Shown piece after piece: positions 13,126 to 24,109 of a stretch of DNA of 47,500 bases. The stretch spans positions 3,461,011 to 3,508,510 of the forward strand of contig CAUJGJ010000371.1 of assembly GCA_963170055.1 (NCBI GenBank). Direction: 5' to 3'. The notes under the pieces were generated by a model. That model searched no databases. It worked only from the letters and a program-made list of their open reading frames with translations, and was not told where the DNA came from. The stretch is from Halisarca cf. caerulea (taxonomy: Eukaryota > Porifera > Demospongiae > Chondrillida > Halisarcidae). A program made the translations under genes and the position numbers. How positions within the stretch are numbered: position 1 is the first letter of the stretch; each line of letters begins with the position of its first letter.

Positions 13126-16100
13126 TACCTACGTACTTTTGTGAAGGCTTGAAGAAGTTTCTATGAAACTTGATGCTACAATTTCAGGACCATTAGTATT
13201 GTGCACTGTTTCATCTACATAATATTATTCATTTATCTATAGTTCTGACCTTTGTAGGTGTCCAGTTACCTAATTAGATACAAATGTTTTGTGTTCCTCC
13301 CCAGTTGGGCTGTGAGTAGAAGTTGGCAATTAAAAATCATTGAGCTCCAAGTGAAGTTCAGTTGTGACACTATTACGTGGGTCTCCCATTGTTTGAGTAG
13401 AGTGAAGGCTTGCTACATGCAAACTCATACAACCTATATATATGTAATAATCTTACACTTGGATTCGTACAGTTTTGACAACATGAGAAAATTAGCTGAA
13501 GATCATGAATGCTATACAGAATATGTCATTGGGAGACTGTATGGAGGGCCAGATTTATTTATAATGTTGCAAATCCTAAAACTTGTAGTTTAGGCAAAGT
13601 TTATCACTTTTGTATTTATAATCACTGGATTGGCTGCAGCAAAGCATAAGAACAGATTGGAATTCCAGTTCAATAACATATGCCATTTTCACCTGGAAAT
13701 ATAGTTTTCAAAACCCATCCTGCTTTGTTTTAAGTTGTCATTTTGTGTACCATGAAATTTTCACTGTTCTGTTTGGAAATGTCTGAAACTATTCAGATGT
13801 CCATAGATAAAGTTTTACGATACAGACAATCGACAAATTAACACATACAGCAATATATACTCACTTCTCCTTTCTGTGCCATATACTGAAACACACAAAG
13901 AGCAAAGATAGTGCAGTGGCCAAAACAGCAAAAGCACTGATGACACCAAAAGCTTCCACAGGAGGAACAAGGACATCGTCTTTAGGAGGGCCATCTATAT
14001 AAATTACAAAAAATAAAAGCATCAACGTAAACAAAGTAGGTACTGCATGCTTATGAGGTACAATAAAAAATCTATAATCCAACACTCAATGGAGCTTGAA
14101 AATAATGTCAGATTAGGAGGCTGTTGGATTAGAGAGGTTTCACTTTACATGTCAAGGTAGGCAGCTTGCCTTGTTGATCGGTTTGCAACCCAAAGGTGAA
14201 AGGTTGTTGTCACGGGGATAATTACTTGACAAGGTGTCACACAGGGTAATTTCCTGCAGTGCTTTAACACCAGAACTGTGCAATAGCTTAGGAACTGTTC
14301 ATTCAGGACGGATATTTGCACACTTTTCCCTTTGACATGCTCCTGCAATATATGACAATAGTGATTGCATAACCCAAATAAATAATCACTGCGCACAAAT
14401 GATACTATTGAATATCTGGAATGACAGGTTTGATATTTAATTCCCATCACATTCAATGCACTTACATATGTGCTTCCCACAAAAGGTATACATCTGTACA
14501 ATAGCTACAGCAATTTTGAGCACTTCAGGCATTGCCAAGTACATTGAAGAGGTAGCATATCAACATCAACTACTGTAAATACCTTATGTACGTACTGTAC
14601 ACTGTATACATAGGGTATCACTATTATGCCTTTCAAATAGGCACAGGTACAGAAAATCTCAACAATCTTTCACTCACTAGTAACACATCTGTTTGGTTCT
14701 GAGTTTGAGGAATGACTCGAACTGCAATAGACCGCTCTACCATTGTTTGTACTTTGTCATTGGAGCAGTGACGTTCATAGCGTGTATCTTCCCACCAGTT
14801 CTCACCATACCATCCTTGAATAATTCATGCATAGTTAGGATATGTTAGACCCTTTTCTAAAGCCTTTTCACAAGAATAAAAAAATGATTACCAACCAACC
14901 AATATGCCATTAAAATCAGCAATTGGGTGAAGAATCAATGATCTTATACTATCTCACCATACAGAAAATCTTGCGGGCTGGACCTTCATGAGCATTCAGC
15001 ACAAACATACGTGGAGGCCTCTCCTAGTTTACATGACATTGCAAGATGAGAGGGGAATGGGGTGACATGAAGATACATTACAACACTTACAAAAAGCAGC
15101 TCCACTTCAAGATAACTATTATTTGAAAAACGAGCCACTTGCAAATCAATGCCTTTATTCTCATATTCTTCCAAATTGTATCCAATGACTAAGTATATAT
15201 AAATGGAAAATCACATAGTACACTGCTCTTTGACAAATTATATGTAAAACTACTCGTACACAAATACTAATTACAGAAACACAGCATATATGATATACAC
15301 AATGCTTATAAATCAGGATACATCTTACAGGGAAACCACATACTCGAACACATTTAGCCATCCAGTAATCTACCACCTACTGCACTACCCCACTGTTTTC
15401 CTGCAGCAGCTCATATCAGAACGAATCACAAAGATTATAGAAGACCCTTGCAAGGGTAGGGAGTGAGGGGTAAATGCAGTATTAGTGGAGGCCTAGTCAA
15501 TTCACAAACACCATGAAAGTGCTTTTCTGAAAAAATTCAAGAAAATATTTAAAATACTGCAAATAACTACACTTACAATAATTCCCAATTAAAGACGAGT
15601 GACACTGAACTCAGCTCATGAGACATGCAGTTCAAAAACATAACTTACAGCAAAGTATTTATGCTTAAGCACAAATCAATGGTAGACAAATCTAACGCTT
15701 ACTCCTGTAAAGAGACCATGATCCTGCAGTATTAATCCAACCCTGTGGTTGTCATATCCAAGGAAATTCACATAGTCAACTTGAGCAAGGTAACGGTAAA
15801 GAAAGTTGATTGTAAGTCTGAAGAAATTAGGGTAAGCTACTCTGTTGGACAACAGAGGGGATCCTGATGAATATGCCACCTGTGAGTCAACAAAGAACCA
15901 CACTCAGCAACAAAGTGACAGAAACATACAGCAGAAACTATGAGTGATCATCGTTAATGACAGATATTCCATAAAATAAAAATCATATATGATGCCATAA
16001 TATACTCATATTCCAGAAGGACACTGAGTGTGCTACAGGCTGGGATTGCACTGAGCAACCAGCACCAATGATAAACATTGGATGAGAGGTGGACTCATTG

Positions 16101-16640
16101 TTCAGGAAACTCTGAAGAACTCCAAAGAAATCATCAAGGGCATCCTCTTCTACACATGCACTGTAAGGACCAAAGGATTTCACACATTCAACAGTGAAAT
16201 ATGCACTATTGTCCTGTGTAGCAAATATGAGAGAACAGTCATCAAAAATGTTTTTAGTTATGCTGAAAGTATAGGGTTAAAAGCGAACCTAACCTGGGTA
16301 GGGCACGAGTATGGCCATGAGTATGGCCTATACACCTCCAAATGAAGTTAATGGTTAAGACCAGTCTATAGGCTAGCTAGTACACTGTGGAATAGAAAAA
16401 CAACAAGAAGAAAGTGGACTTCTACAGGACTGGTATCAAACTGGTAACATTTACGTATGTTCCTGTTTCAATCTCTTTGGAAGAACCAATGTCAATCCGG
16501 CTTCCTCACTAGGAAGGGGGACCTGTCTATGAAGGTAGCATATGCAAGCACCAAGTGAGATATGCCTTTGTGTACAGGTTTACTTATATAAAGATGCCCT
16601 CACACATCAATATTGCCCAGTATAGTGACCCCATGTTATA

Positions 16641-16869
16641 TGACTCCTGCGTAGTCCTGGACAGTATTGAAAATTATAACTAGTTACTAAGTGACAGATA
16701 GTTGGTATAATATTGGTTGGCATATCTCAATATTATTCTCCAATATTGATATAATCTCAATTCTGATCCCTCAGTTTTGACAGACATAAGGGGCTAGTTA
16801 AGAATATTTTTAGCACTATGCTCCCAGACCAATTGGAAACATTAGCCATATATTGGACTTCTGCTGTTA
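16641..16869 (+). repeat. 229-bp direct repeat, left copy
   Basis: Matches 20521-20749 without gaps; a hand alignment gives 17 mismatches in 229 positions (about 93% identical). It starts where copy B's intron 1 stops matching copy A's intron 1 (near 7497-7510), so it marks the left edge of the inserted segment. It codes for nothing. The ends lack the TG...CA of a classical LTR. Confidence 0.85.
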
Positions 16870-18522
16870 AGCCCATTTACACTGGAGCGTTAAACCAGTT
16901 TAGAAACGTTGAATCAGTTTAGACCGCTTGCATGCGTGTTAACACGTTAAAGTGGTTACATAACCGATTTAGCTAAACCACCTATTGAGGTGGTTTGAAG
17001 TTGGTTCAAAACCGATTTAAACTAAAGCGTTTCAAATGTTAACTTTTAGGAGAAGTGAAAGCTAGAATTTTACCAACGGTAAACACCACGGAACACCGCC
17101 CACATTTTTATATGCAGAGAAAGGGACAACAAGACCACCTGAGTATAAATTGATAGCGATTTTTGTTTTGTTTAAAACACTTCGCAATTTTGCTCTCAAT
17201 AGTGTAAACACTTTAAATCGATTTAAGAGACTTTTGCTGTTTTACAAAATTCCACGATGTATGGTATACTACTTTATTATTTTTAACAAAATCTATAGTT
17301 ATGAAAGTTATGCGCATCATTTGTTGGCTTTGGTCATATTGATATGATTTGATTGTATTTGTCATACCTCCTACCCTCGGCAACAGTGGCTTTCACACCT
17401 CATATCCATGGCAACAGTGGTTGTACCACCTCTTACCCATAGCAACAGTGGTTGTTGTACCTCATGTATATCGATAGCAACAGTGGTTGTTGTACCTCAT
17501 GTATATTGATAGCAACAGTGGTTGGTGCACCTTTGTCCATGGCGACCGTGATTTGTGAACTGTGTATCAATGGTAACAGTGGTTGTAGCACCTCATTCCA
17601 TGACAACAGTAGCAGCTATTTTTATTGGCGTACTCCCTGTTGCATATATATATATATATAATGCCCCAGATAGCCCCTAAAAGTAGTCAAGGGTTTCAGT
17701 ATAACACCTTGCAAAATTTATACTCATAGCAAGTGTCTATACCATATAAAACAGCAGTAGAATTTGAGTATGTAATACACGTTTCACGGTAAAACGCTAG
17801 TATACTGGTTACGATGGTTTACTAAGTTGTGCAATAATAAAATGCCTACAGTCTGTTAGGTACATTTGCAATCAAAAACGCACAACTTCAGACAAAGGAC
17901 AGGTTTTTATAGTAGCCGTCAAACATATAGAGAGAGAGCACAAGAGGTATTACTTCAAATGTAAGCAGTTGATGCGAAAATTCACCTATGTCTTCTTCGT
18001 TGACATTTTCAATATATCGAAGGTTTGCCCCTTTGTGAAGAAACATTCACCAAGACAGCATGCAATTGGATCAGAATGACTACTGATATGCTTATAACAT
18101 CTATGCATATGTCATTGTTCATCAGTTTACATTCTAACGCATTACACACTTTGTCTAAACCCCCTATATTAGCTTTCTTTCTTGTTAAAATGCTATCGTC
18201 TATTCTTTAGACATTTTTAGTCTTACACAGAGGCGTATCCAGTGGGGAGCTTTGGGGAGCTTCAGCCCCCTTCTCCAAAAGGTACCTAATTTTAACATTG
18301 GCAGAATTATGGAAGATACATTTGGGCTTACCTTTACTTAGAAATTAGATATTTGAAGGATAATTTTGAGTTATGTGCTCACTAAAAGCAATGTTCTAAA
18401 TAATTCATAAAAGATGTAGTCAGCACTGGGTAAAGTTACTACAGTGAGTGACCATGTGAATACTAATTACTATGTTAATGATCTTATTGATGATGAAGTC
18501 AATGATGAGATAATTGATGAGC
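16870..18522. other. Gene-free part of the intron-1 insertion
   Basis: I find no supported coding sequence. About 16870-17045 carries several AAACCAGTTTAG/ACCGATTTA-type motifs in both orientations, perhaps an old MITE. The minisatellite follows. Near 18228, GAGGCGTATCCAGTGGGGAG resembles the end of a hAT-type MITE (the CAGGGGCGGATCCAG class), but I could not find its other end. Confidence 0.4.
17379..17612 (+). repeat. Minisatellite, about 8 units of 30-35 bp, downstream of the collagen gene
   Basis: Degenerate tandem units each begin (G/A)G(C/T)AACAGTGGTTG and end in CCAT or GAT. The recurring ATGGCAAC, ATAGCAAC and ATGGTAAC octamers resemble half-sites of the RFX X-box (RGYAAC). The array lies about 0.9 kb beyond the collagen stop codon. 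A (TA)n tract follows at about 17646-17660. Confidence 0.7.
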
Positions 18523-19848
18523 CTACATTACCCAAATTTCCACCTCACTCAGAAGTGTGTCAGTTCCTGAAGACACATGGTCTTCACATATCCTCACTTC
18601 AATATCTTCGGATGTTTGAGGAATTTCACGATGAAACCAGCCAAAACGTCCGCAGCATTTATTCTGTGACACAGTGCATCCCTTTCCGTCCCACAACGGG
18701 TCATCCCAGTAAATAGTGGGTCCATCTTCTTCACCAAATGCCAGTTCTTGCTGCCCAGATTCACAGTAGTAATTGTTGCCAACGAAATCTGGAACTAAGG
18801 CCATGTTATAGTCAGGGTAAGAGCAGGGACATTGGAAATCACCAGATCCCGTTTCTGCTATCCCTGCTGCATATGTCCAAAGATGCTTGCGTGGAGAACC
18901 ATAAGTGATTGAAATACCACCAACATATGTATCTTCAATTGTTGGTTTGGGAGATGTATACAAATTAGGTTCAAAACCTTGCGTCCACCCAAATTGGTAT
19001 CCTCCCACACGTCCGCAAACATCCGTATATTCGCCATCAGTGTTGAAGAAAACAGAATTGCAACCAATGTTTATAGTTCTACCACATGCTTTTTGTGTTT
19101 TATTCTTAGGGTTAACCCTTGTCGTTAGACCAGTTGGACATGTGTCACCCTTGCCTGTGTCCAAGAATGCAACTCTTCTCCAATTCCCTGGCTTGCCGCA
19201 TTTGGTAGGTTGTGAATTACCAGGAACAATACACTTGTCACACACAGTTTTCAATTGAGCCTGCAAAGTTGCATTGAGAGCCTCCAATTGATCACTGACA
19301 TCCTTTACAACTGCAGCTATTTCCTTGTTTACCCTAATTAGCACTGCCTCTTGCACATTGTTAGAGATTCTGTTGAGTTCATCTTCAGTTACTTGACTAT
19401 TCCCGGGTTCCCCACGAGGTCCCTCTTGACCAGCAGGACCAGTTTCACCAGGAGGACCTGCTGGACCCTCTGGACCCATTTTTCCACGTTTACCCTCTGG
19501 ACCTGTTTGACCTTCGGGACCAGATTCTCCCTGTGGTCCCTGTTTCCCAGGAGCACCATCCTGTCCATTTCTTCCAGGTTCTCCTTTATCTCCCTCGGGT
19601 CCGGGAGGTCCTATCTTACCAGGATCCCCTTTCATCCCCCTGGGTCCACGCTTTCCTTTGAATACACCGCTTCCTGAGGGACCTGGATCTCCTGCAGGTC
19701 CTGGAGGGCCTTCTGGTCCGGGGACACCACGTACTTCAATACTCAACTTGGTCTCACCTGTTGGACTGTCAATACAGTAAGTTTTCTCTTCAGTGGCAGC
19801 ACAGATAAGTTGGCAAGCAACGATAAAACACAGCAGTAAGCAGTTCAT
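18523..19848 (-). CDS. Short-chain collagen C4-like secreted protein
   Basis: Uninterrupted 441-codon single-exon ORF. Residues 1-18 are a signal peptide (hydrophobic core [14 protein letters not shown]). Residues 41-151 are Gly-X-Y triplets with one break near 62-64 (VFK); many triplets are proline-rich or charged (GPP, GEP, GDK, GKR). Residues 155-200 are an amphipathic, helix-like stretch that could nucleate the trimer. Residues 203-441 form a cysteine-rich globular domain with landmarks [49 protein letters not shown] and [11 protein letters not shown] recognise this layout from sponge short-chain collagen C4 and many sponge or cnidarian 'C4-like' proteins; it is a matrix or spongin-type collagen, and the exact role is unknown. 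It lies inside intron 1 of receptor pseudogene B, same strand, within a segment copy A lacks at the matching place. A TATA box about 45 bp upstream of the ATG fits this start. No lesion is visible. Confidence 0.9.
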   Translation of the reverse strand: MNCLLLCFIVACQLICAATEEKTYCIDSPTGETKLSIEVRGVPGPEGPPGPAGDPGPSGSGVFKGKRGPRGMKGDPGKIGPPGPEGDKGEPGRNGQDGAPGKQGPQGESGPEGQTGPEGKRGKMGPEGPAGPPGETGPAGQEGPRGEPGNSQVTEDELNRISNNVQEAVLIRVNKEIAAVVKDVSDQLEALNATLQAQLKTVCDKCIVPGNSQPTKCGKPGNWRRVAFLDTGKGDTCPTGLTTRVNPKNKTQKACGRTINIGCNSVFFNTDGEYTDVCGRVGGYQFGWTQGFEPNLYTSPKPTIEDTYVGGISITYGSPRKHLWTYAAGIAETGSGDFQCPCSYPDYNMALVPDFVGNNYYCESGQQELAFGEEDGPTIYWDDPLWDGKGCTVSQNKCCGRFGWFHREIPQTSEDIEVRICEDHVSSGTDTLLSEVEIWVM

Positions 19849-19889
19849 GCTTGTGCAGCCCCTCTCAATGTATATTGGGAGTTTAAAGT

Positions 19890-19899
19890 CTTATATAGG
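19890..19899 (-). promoter_or_regulatory. TATA box of the collagen gene
   Basis: On the minus strand this reads CCTATATAAG, ending about 41 bp upstream of the ATG (19846-19848). Usual TATA-to-start spacing would put transcription start near 19860-19865 and give a 5' UTR of only 10-20 nt. No comparable TATA box was seen before the receptor copies. Confidence 0.6.
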
Positions 19900-20520
19900 C
19901 AATCTATTTGGGAATTTGCGTCACTCTTATCTATTTAATGTGTTATTGTGCTAGTTTGGCACATTGTACTACCTTGGTGATTTTGCAGTTCATATCACTA
20001 TAACAACAATAGCTAAAATTTTACTGACATGGAAACTTTGTGGTCTCCCTTCACTGGACCAAGGAAAATTAAGTTATTAAAATGCTCCAATGTGTTCGAC
20101 TTGTTGCACACTTCATATCTCCTTTTGAGAAATGTACCTGTGTAGTGCTACATAACACAAACCCTTGAGCCACTATAGTAGTGGTGCATTCATGTATCAT
20201 GTTATCACTTTTTGTGCTAGTTATAGTTGTATATTTAGTTGCATTTTGCTAGTTAGCTGGTAATAGGTTCCTTTGGGTGGAAAGTCCGACAGCTTTAAAC
20301 ATTGTACGCAGAATAGAATACAGTAGAGTGGAATTATTATAAAATTGACTGTCACTGCAAAGATGGGGTTGTTTTACATTGTGTAAACTATGGGTAAATC
20401 ACTGTTTTACTTGCAGTGCACACTAGTTTACTCCAAAGGTTTACTCTAGGAGTAAACTAGTGTAAATGAACGTTTAGATTTACTCCGTCCACACTTACAC
20501 AGTGACAATTATGCATAGTA
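19900..20520. other. Upstream of the collagen gene; only a short palindrome seen
   Basis: No gene. At about 20430-20465 there is a 15-bp inverted repeat (ACACTAGTTTACTCC and its complement) separated by about 14 bp, possibly a small MITE. The stretch may also hold upstream regulatory sequence of the collagen gene. Confidence 0.4.
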
Positions 20521-20749
20521 TGACTTCTGAGTAGTCCTGGACAGTATTGAAAATTGTAACTAGTTACTAAGTAACAGATAGTCGGTGTAATATTGGACGG
20601 CATATCTCAATATTATTCTCCAATACTGATATAATCTCAATTCTGATCCCTCAGTTATGACAGACATAAGGGACTAGTCAAAAATATTTTTAGCACTATG
20701 TTCCCAGACCAATTGGAAATATTAGCCATATATTAGACTTCTTCTGTTA
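20521..20749 (+). repeat. 229-bp direct repeat, right copy
   Basis: Same orientation as 16641-16869. It is followed by about 160 bp of AT-rich sequence full of GATAT/ATATTG motifs; from about 20912 (GACAGTTACTTCTG) the sequence again matches copy A's intron 1 (GACAGTCACTTCTG at 7496). Confidence 0.85.
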
Positions 20750-22550
20750 GTCTTCCCTATTTTAACCCAGCTGTTCTTGTACTGCAAATGGAGGTAACTG
20801 CACTTGCTCTAGAAAAATGCTGATATAATCGATATATTGGTTATTTGATATATTGACTATTCAAAATTGTTATGGATTGATATTGATATTGACTGCAAAT
20901 ATTGATATATTGACAGTTACTTCTGGGTTATAGAAGACGCCAACTTGTAGTTGGGTCGGAGCCTACTACAATAGTAGTTGGATCATAGATACAGCAACAG
21001 CATATCCTAAAACCTATGGCTCAGACTGAGTGGAATTCAATCAGCTAGGTGTAACATATACTGTATTATAGATTGATACTCCAATTGTAAATCCCTACAT
21101 TGCTTTATAAATGCTGCGATACAGTGAAACTCGTCTTAATGACCACTATGGACTGCTCCATGGGTCACCTCAGTGGACAAGTAATGTTTGGTCCCTAAGA
21201 TGATCACCACTACTAACATACAGTGAAACCTTGATATAAATACCTTCCAAGGGACCAAGTAATTGTGATCTTTGTTAGTCTAGCCACTACACCTGCATAC
21301 TTCTCCCGTGTGGGCCAGACAAGCATGGGGCTAGAGGCTATACTAGGTCTTTGTAGACAGGTGGTCCATAAGTAGAGGTGCAAGAATATTGCTCAAGTGG
21401 GTCCTGGACCGGTCTACAGTGGTCTCTATTGACAGATTTCACAGTGACTGTAGCAGGGCTGTAGCAAGCACCTTTAGAGTGATCAGGCTGAGACTTAGAA
21501 GAGACTGCAATTCTGTAACTGTGTCAGTCATTCTATATCATAACTGGCTCATTGTAAATAACATGTATTTGCTGCTATTAGGAAATGATATACTGTATAA
21601 ATTCTGAGATATTGTCAGTTTCCATCCTCTGACTGGGAAATTAGAGTTCAAAATGTTTCAGGGTCAGCCAAAAAGTGGTCCGGCAAGAGCCTGACCAGCC
21701 TGGGTGCTTGCTACGGCCATGTGTAGATATTTTACTGTATTTGCTTGAGTTTAGGTCATACCCAAGTAAGAGGTCATGTTCTAAACTGCTTAGTTCTAAT
21801 GAGAATGACTGTACAAAGAGATAGATTTGGTGTATAACTCTTATACTCCAATTAATAGAAATCTGTTTGCAATTGTGACTTACAAATGAAGCGAATGCTC
21901 ATAGTGCCAGCAAACTTGCAACTCAAGAACTTGCCTAGTACATGAAGTAGTATCATAGTACTCCTTGCTCCCCTACCTCATGTACAGTGCTGAAAACAAC
22001 ACTGAGTACGGTTAAAGGAAAGAACTTTCAGTATATAGGCCCTTGATGATACCATGCATAGATACTCGATTATAATTGCATGTAATCAGAGTGTACAATA
22101 TAATAATGATGGTCGTTACTAGCCAAGCTCACTCTGGAAAGCTTTTCAACTGGAACCAGTCGATAGCCAGGGAGAATTTGGTTACGGTTGATGACATTCA
22201 CAGCCAGCTGTGCTCCTATCAATGCTTGTGATGTGCCAGCATTCGTCGTCCCTTTGGAGCCAAGAAACGCTAGATGTAGATCTTTGACCATTGCGCAGCC
22301 AATAATCGGCCAGGAAAATGCCAGAAACAGTCTTGTGAAGTACATCTTCTGTTTCTTATGGTGTCTGTGGTGACCGAGAAGGATCACACGAGCAGCGAGA
22401 ATAGGTACGCTAATCAGAGACGAGAATGAGCAACTGCACAAGCCGAGCAACGACAGTCGATTAACCCTAGTCTCGCGAGCCAGCCCCTAATTGACGTCAG
22501 TCCCCGAAAAGGCCGAGCGAGAATCGGGTCGGCAACGCCAGACTAGTCAT

Positions 22551-22615
22551 AGCCCCACTTCCGGCCGCCATTTTACTCTCTCGGCGAGAATAAAATGGCG
22601 GCCGGAAGTGGGGCT
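22551..22615. repeat. Perfect 25-bp hairpin with ETS- and YY1-like motifs
   Basis: Arms 22551-22575 and 22591-22615 are exact reverse complements around a 15-base loop. Each arm contains ACTTCCGG (ETS/GABP core) next to GCCGCCATTTTA (YY1 core on the other strand). The block is far richer in G, C and CpG than its surroundings. It is about 205 bp upstream of pseudogene B's start codon and absent from the flanks of A and C. Confidence 0.85.
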
Positions 22616-23039
22616 GGGTACGCGACTACGGTCCCCCCAATTTTTGGTCCAGACGGACAAAATATTTCCAATGGACCCGGAAATATTAATTTTTTGTCCG
22701 ACAGACGATATATTTCCGAAATATGTGGTCCTATCCAGAAATATCATGTCCCACGTTTCGTGTTTTATATGCATAATAACCTTTCTTGACCTACAAAGGT
22801 AGTACATCATTGGGGGCCGGGTATTGTTATTCGGGGACTCTGTTAAGAGACTCCACTATAATCAAGTTCACAGCAAATCAGCTCAGCTTCAAATATGCGA
22901 ATTATATTCTGCAAATTAGGTTATTTCGGTTATAATAAAAGAATCTGATGTTAATATGAGTAACACTCATTATGACATCAAATATATTTAACCTGAGCAT
23001 GATAATGAATTGCTTGCAATTAGATGTCTAAACCCATAG

Positions 23040-23613
23040 CAGTGTTGGGGGTAACTACATACCAAAATAATATATTCTTTGCAGGAATTAAGTAGTATAA
23101 CTAAATACCTACCTTTTAATTAGTGATATTATTACAAATAGCTCTGAGGTAAAAGTAATGCATGCCACATTCTATAACTAAGTAAGTTTGTCACTATAAT
23201 AATGGTTATAAGTAAAAGCAGAGCTTCTGTCATCAAGGACAGCACAGAATTGCTAGTTAGATGGTCACATTACTAGTGTTTTAGGCTGCACTACATCTGC
23301 AGTATACCAGCAGAATCTGATATTGTCTTGGTTGTGAAATCTACTACATTTATTTTGTAAATGCCCTGGTCTGATTCCAGCATTCAACAATCCTACATGC
23401 TATGCTGATGTTCACCTTTAGGATGGTTAGAATTATCACTGGAAGGCTATACTTGGATGTAGTTTGCGGGAGCAAATGTAATCTGTATAATATTACTACA
23501 AGTTACATTTACAGTATTATTAGGTAATATGTAACTGTAACACATTACAAGTTTTAATAGTAGTATGCAATATGTAACGAAATTACTTTTGAAAAGTAAT
23601 GACCCCAACACTG
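23040..23613. mobile_element. 574-bp hAT-like MITE with empty sites in the paralogues
   Basis: Terminal inverted repeats CAGTGTTGGGG and CCCCAACACTG. Flanked by CCCATAG (23033-23039) and CCCACAG (23614-23620), a 7-8 bp target duplication with one mismatch, as for hAT elements. Copies A (near 10151) and C (near 40897) carry the uninterrupted AAACC(C)A.AGACAGGG at this place. No transposase ORF. Confidence 0.85.
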
Positions 23614-24109
23614 CCCACAGACAGGGCTGCATACAGGAGGAGCAAATTGAGATGCAGTATGGGAACATAAATGTATAGAGAGTGGGCGGGCGGGTGGGGT
23701 GGAGGGAGATATACAACTATGTATATATAGGGCTTATTTCAGGAAGCTATAACATAGAACTGTTTTTTCAGTATCTAAGGAGTAAGTCGGTCATATTGTG
23801 GAGGTATGCATTAGTAGCTAGGAGGTCTGCTCCTTCAGATAAAATTTGCTTATCAAGCATTAGAAGGCGGTATGATGCTATACTATCTGAGGCCATTTTA
23901 GACTATACGTACATGCAGGCTATACCAACTGGGGCACCAAAAGGAGGGGAAGTGAAATGCATGCTACCTGATTGTTTCACCCCAAAGAAATTCTGATATC
24001 CGTAACAATAATTTGGTTTTGTAGATAAAGCAGAGATTTGAATGATCCCTGACATTGTGGACTGTGTTGATCATATTCGGGATGCTTGTATATGTCTTAA
24101 ACTAGTAAT

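Larger units (their letters stand above)
11294..22345 (-). pseudogene. GABA-B-like class C GPCR, copy B (pseudogene)
   Basis: Same exon series as copies A and C: exon 1 22133-22345, exon 2 16006-16160, exon 3 15703-15879, exon 4 15091-15188, exon 5 14958-15023, exon 6 14678-14863, TM1 13865-13994, TM2 12213-12339, TM3 12026-12133, TM4 11848-11967, TM5-7 11294-11629. Lesions against both paralogues: a 4-bp insertion at the exon 2 acceptor and a 5-bp loss at its donor (155 bp against 156); a 1-bp deletion in exon 4 (98 bp against 99); TGA replacing a Trp codon in exon 6 (14825-14827); all three exons between exon 6 and TM1 missing; TAG replacing a Gln codon after RESR in the TM5-7 exon (11450-11452). 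The coiled-coil and tail exons are not found; RT sequence lies there instead. The TM exons otherwise still read well, so decay looks recent. A functional product is very unlikely, although the collagen gene inside intron 1 could keep this stretch transcribed. Confidence 0.88.

Noticed and set aside
13258..13593. 111-codon plus-strand ORF
   Set aside because: Lies in an intron of copy B; the matching intron of copy C (about 31070-31190) has stops and indels there, so it is not conserved as protein.
14145..14501. 118-codon minus-strand ORF between exon 6 and TM1 of copy B
   Set aside because: Falls in the deletion/rearrangement zone, has no similarity to receptor exons 7-9 and no splice support.
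17379..17612. CRISPR-like repeat array
   Set aside because: Units are contiguous and degenerate with no spacers, and the DNA is clearly eukaryotic.
18444..19677. Plus-strand ORFs opposite the collagen gene
   Set aside because: Antisense shadows of the Gly-X-Y region and C-terminal domain.
22346..22450. In-frame N-terminal extension of copy B exon 1
   Set aside because: Copies A and C do not share it, and the signal peptide begins at the Met used in all three.
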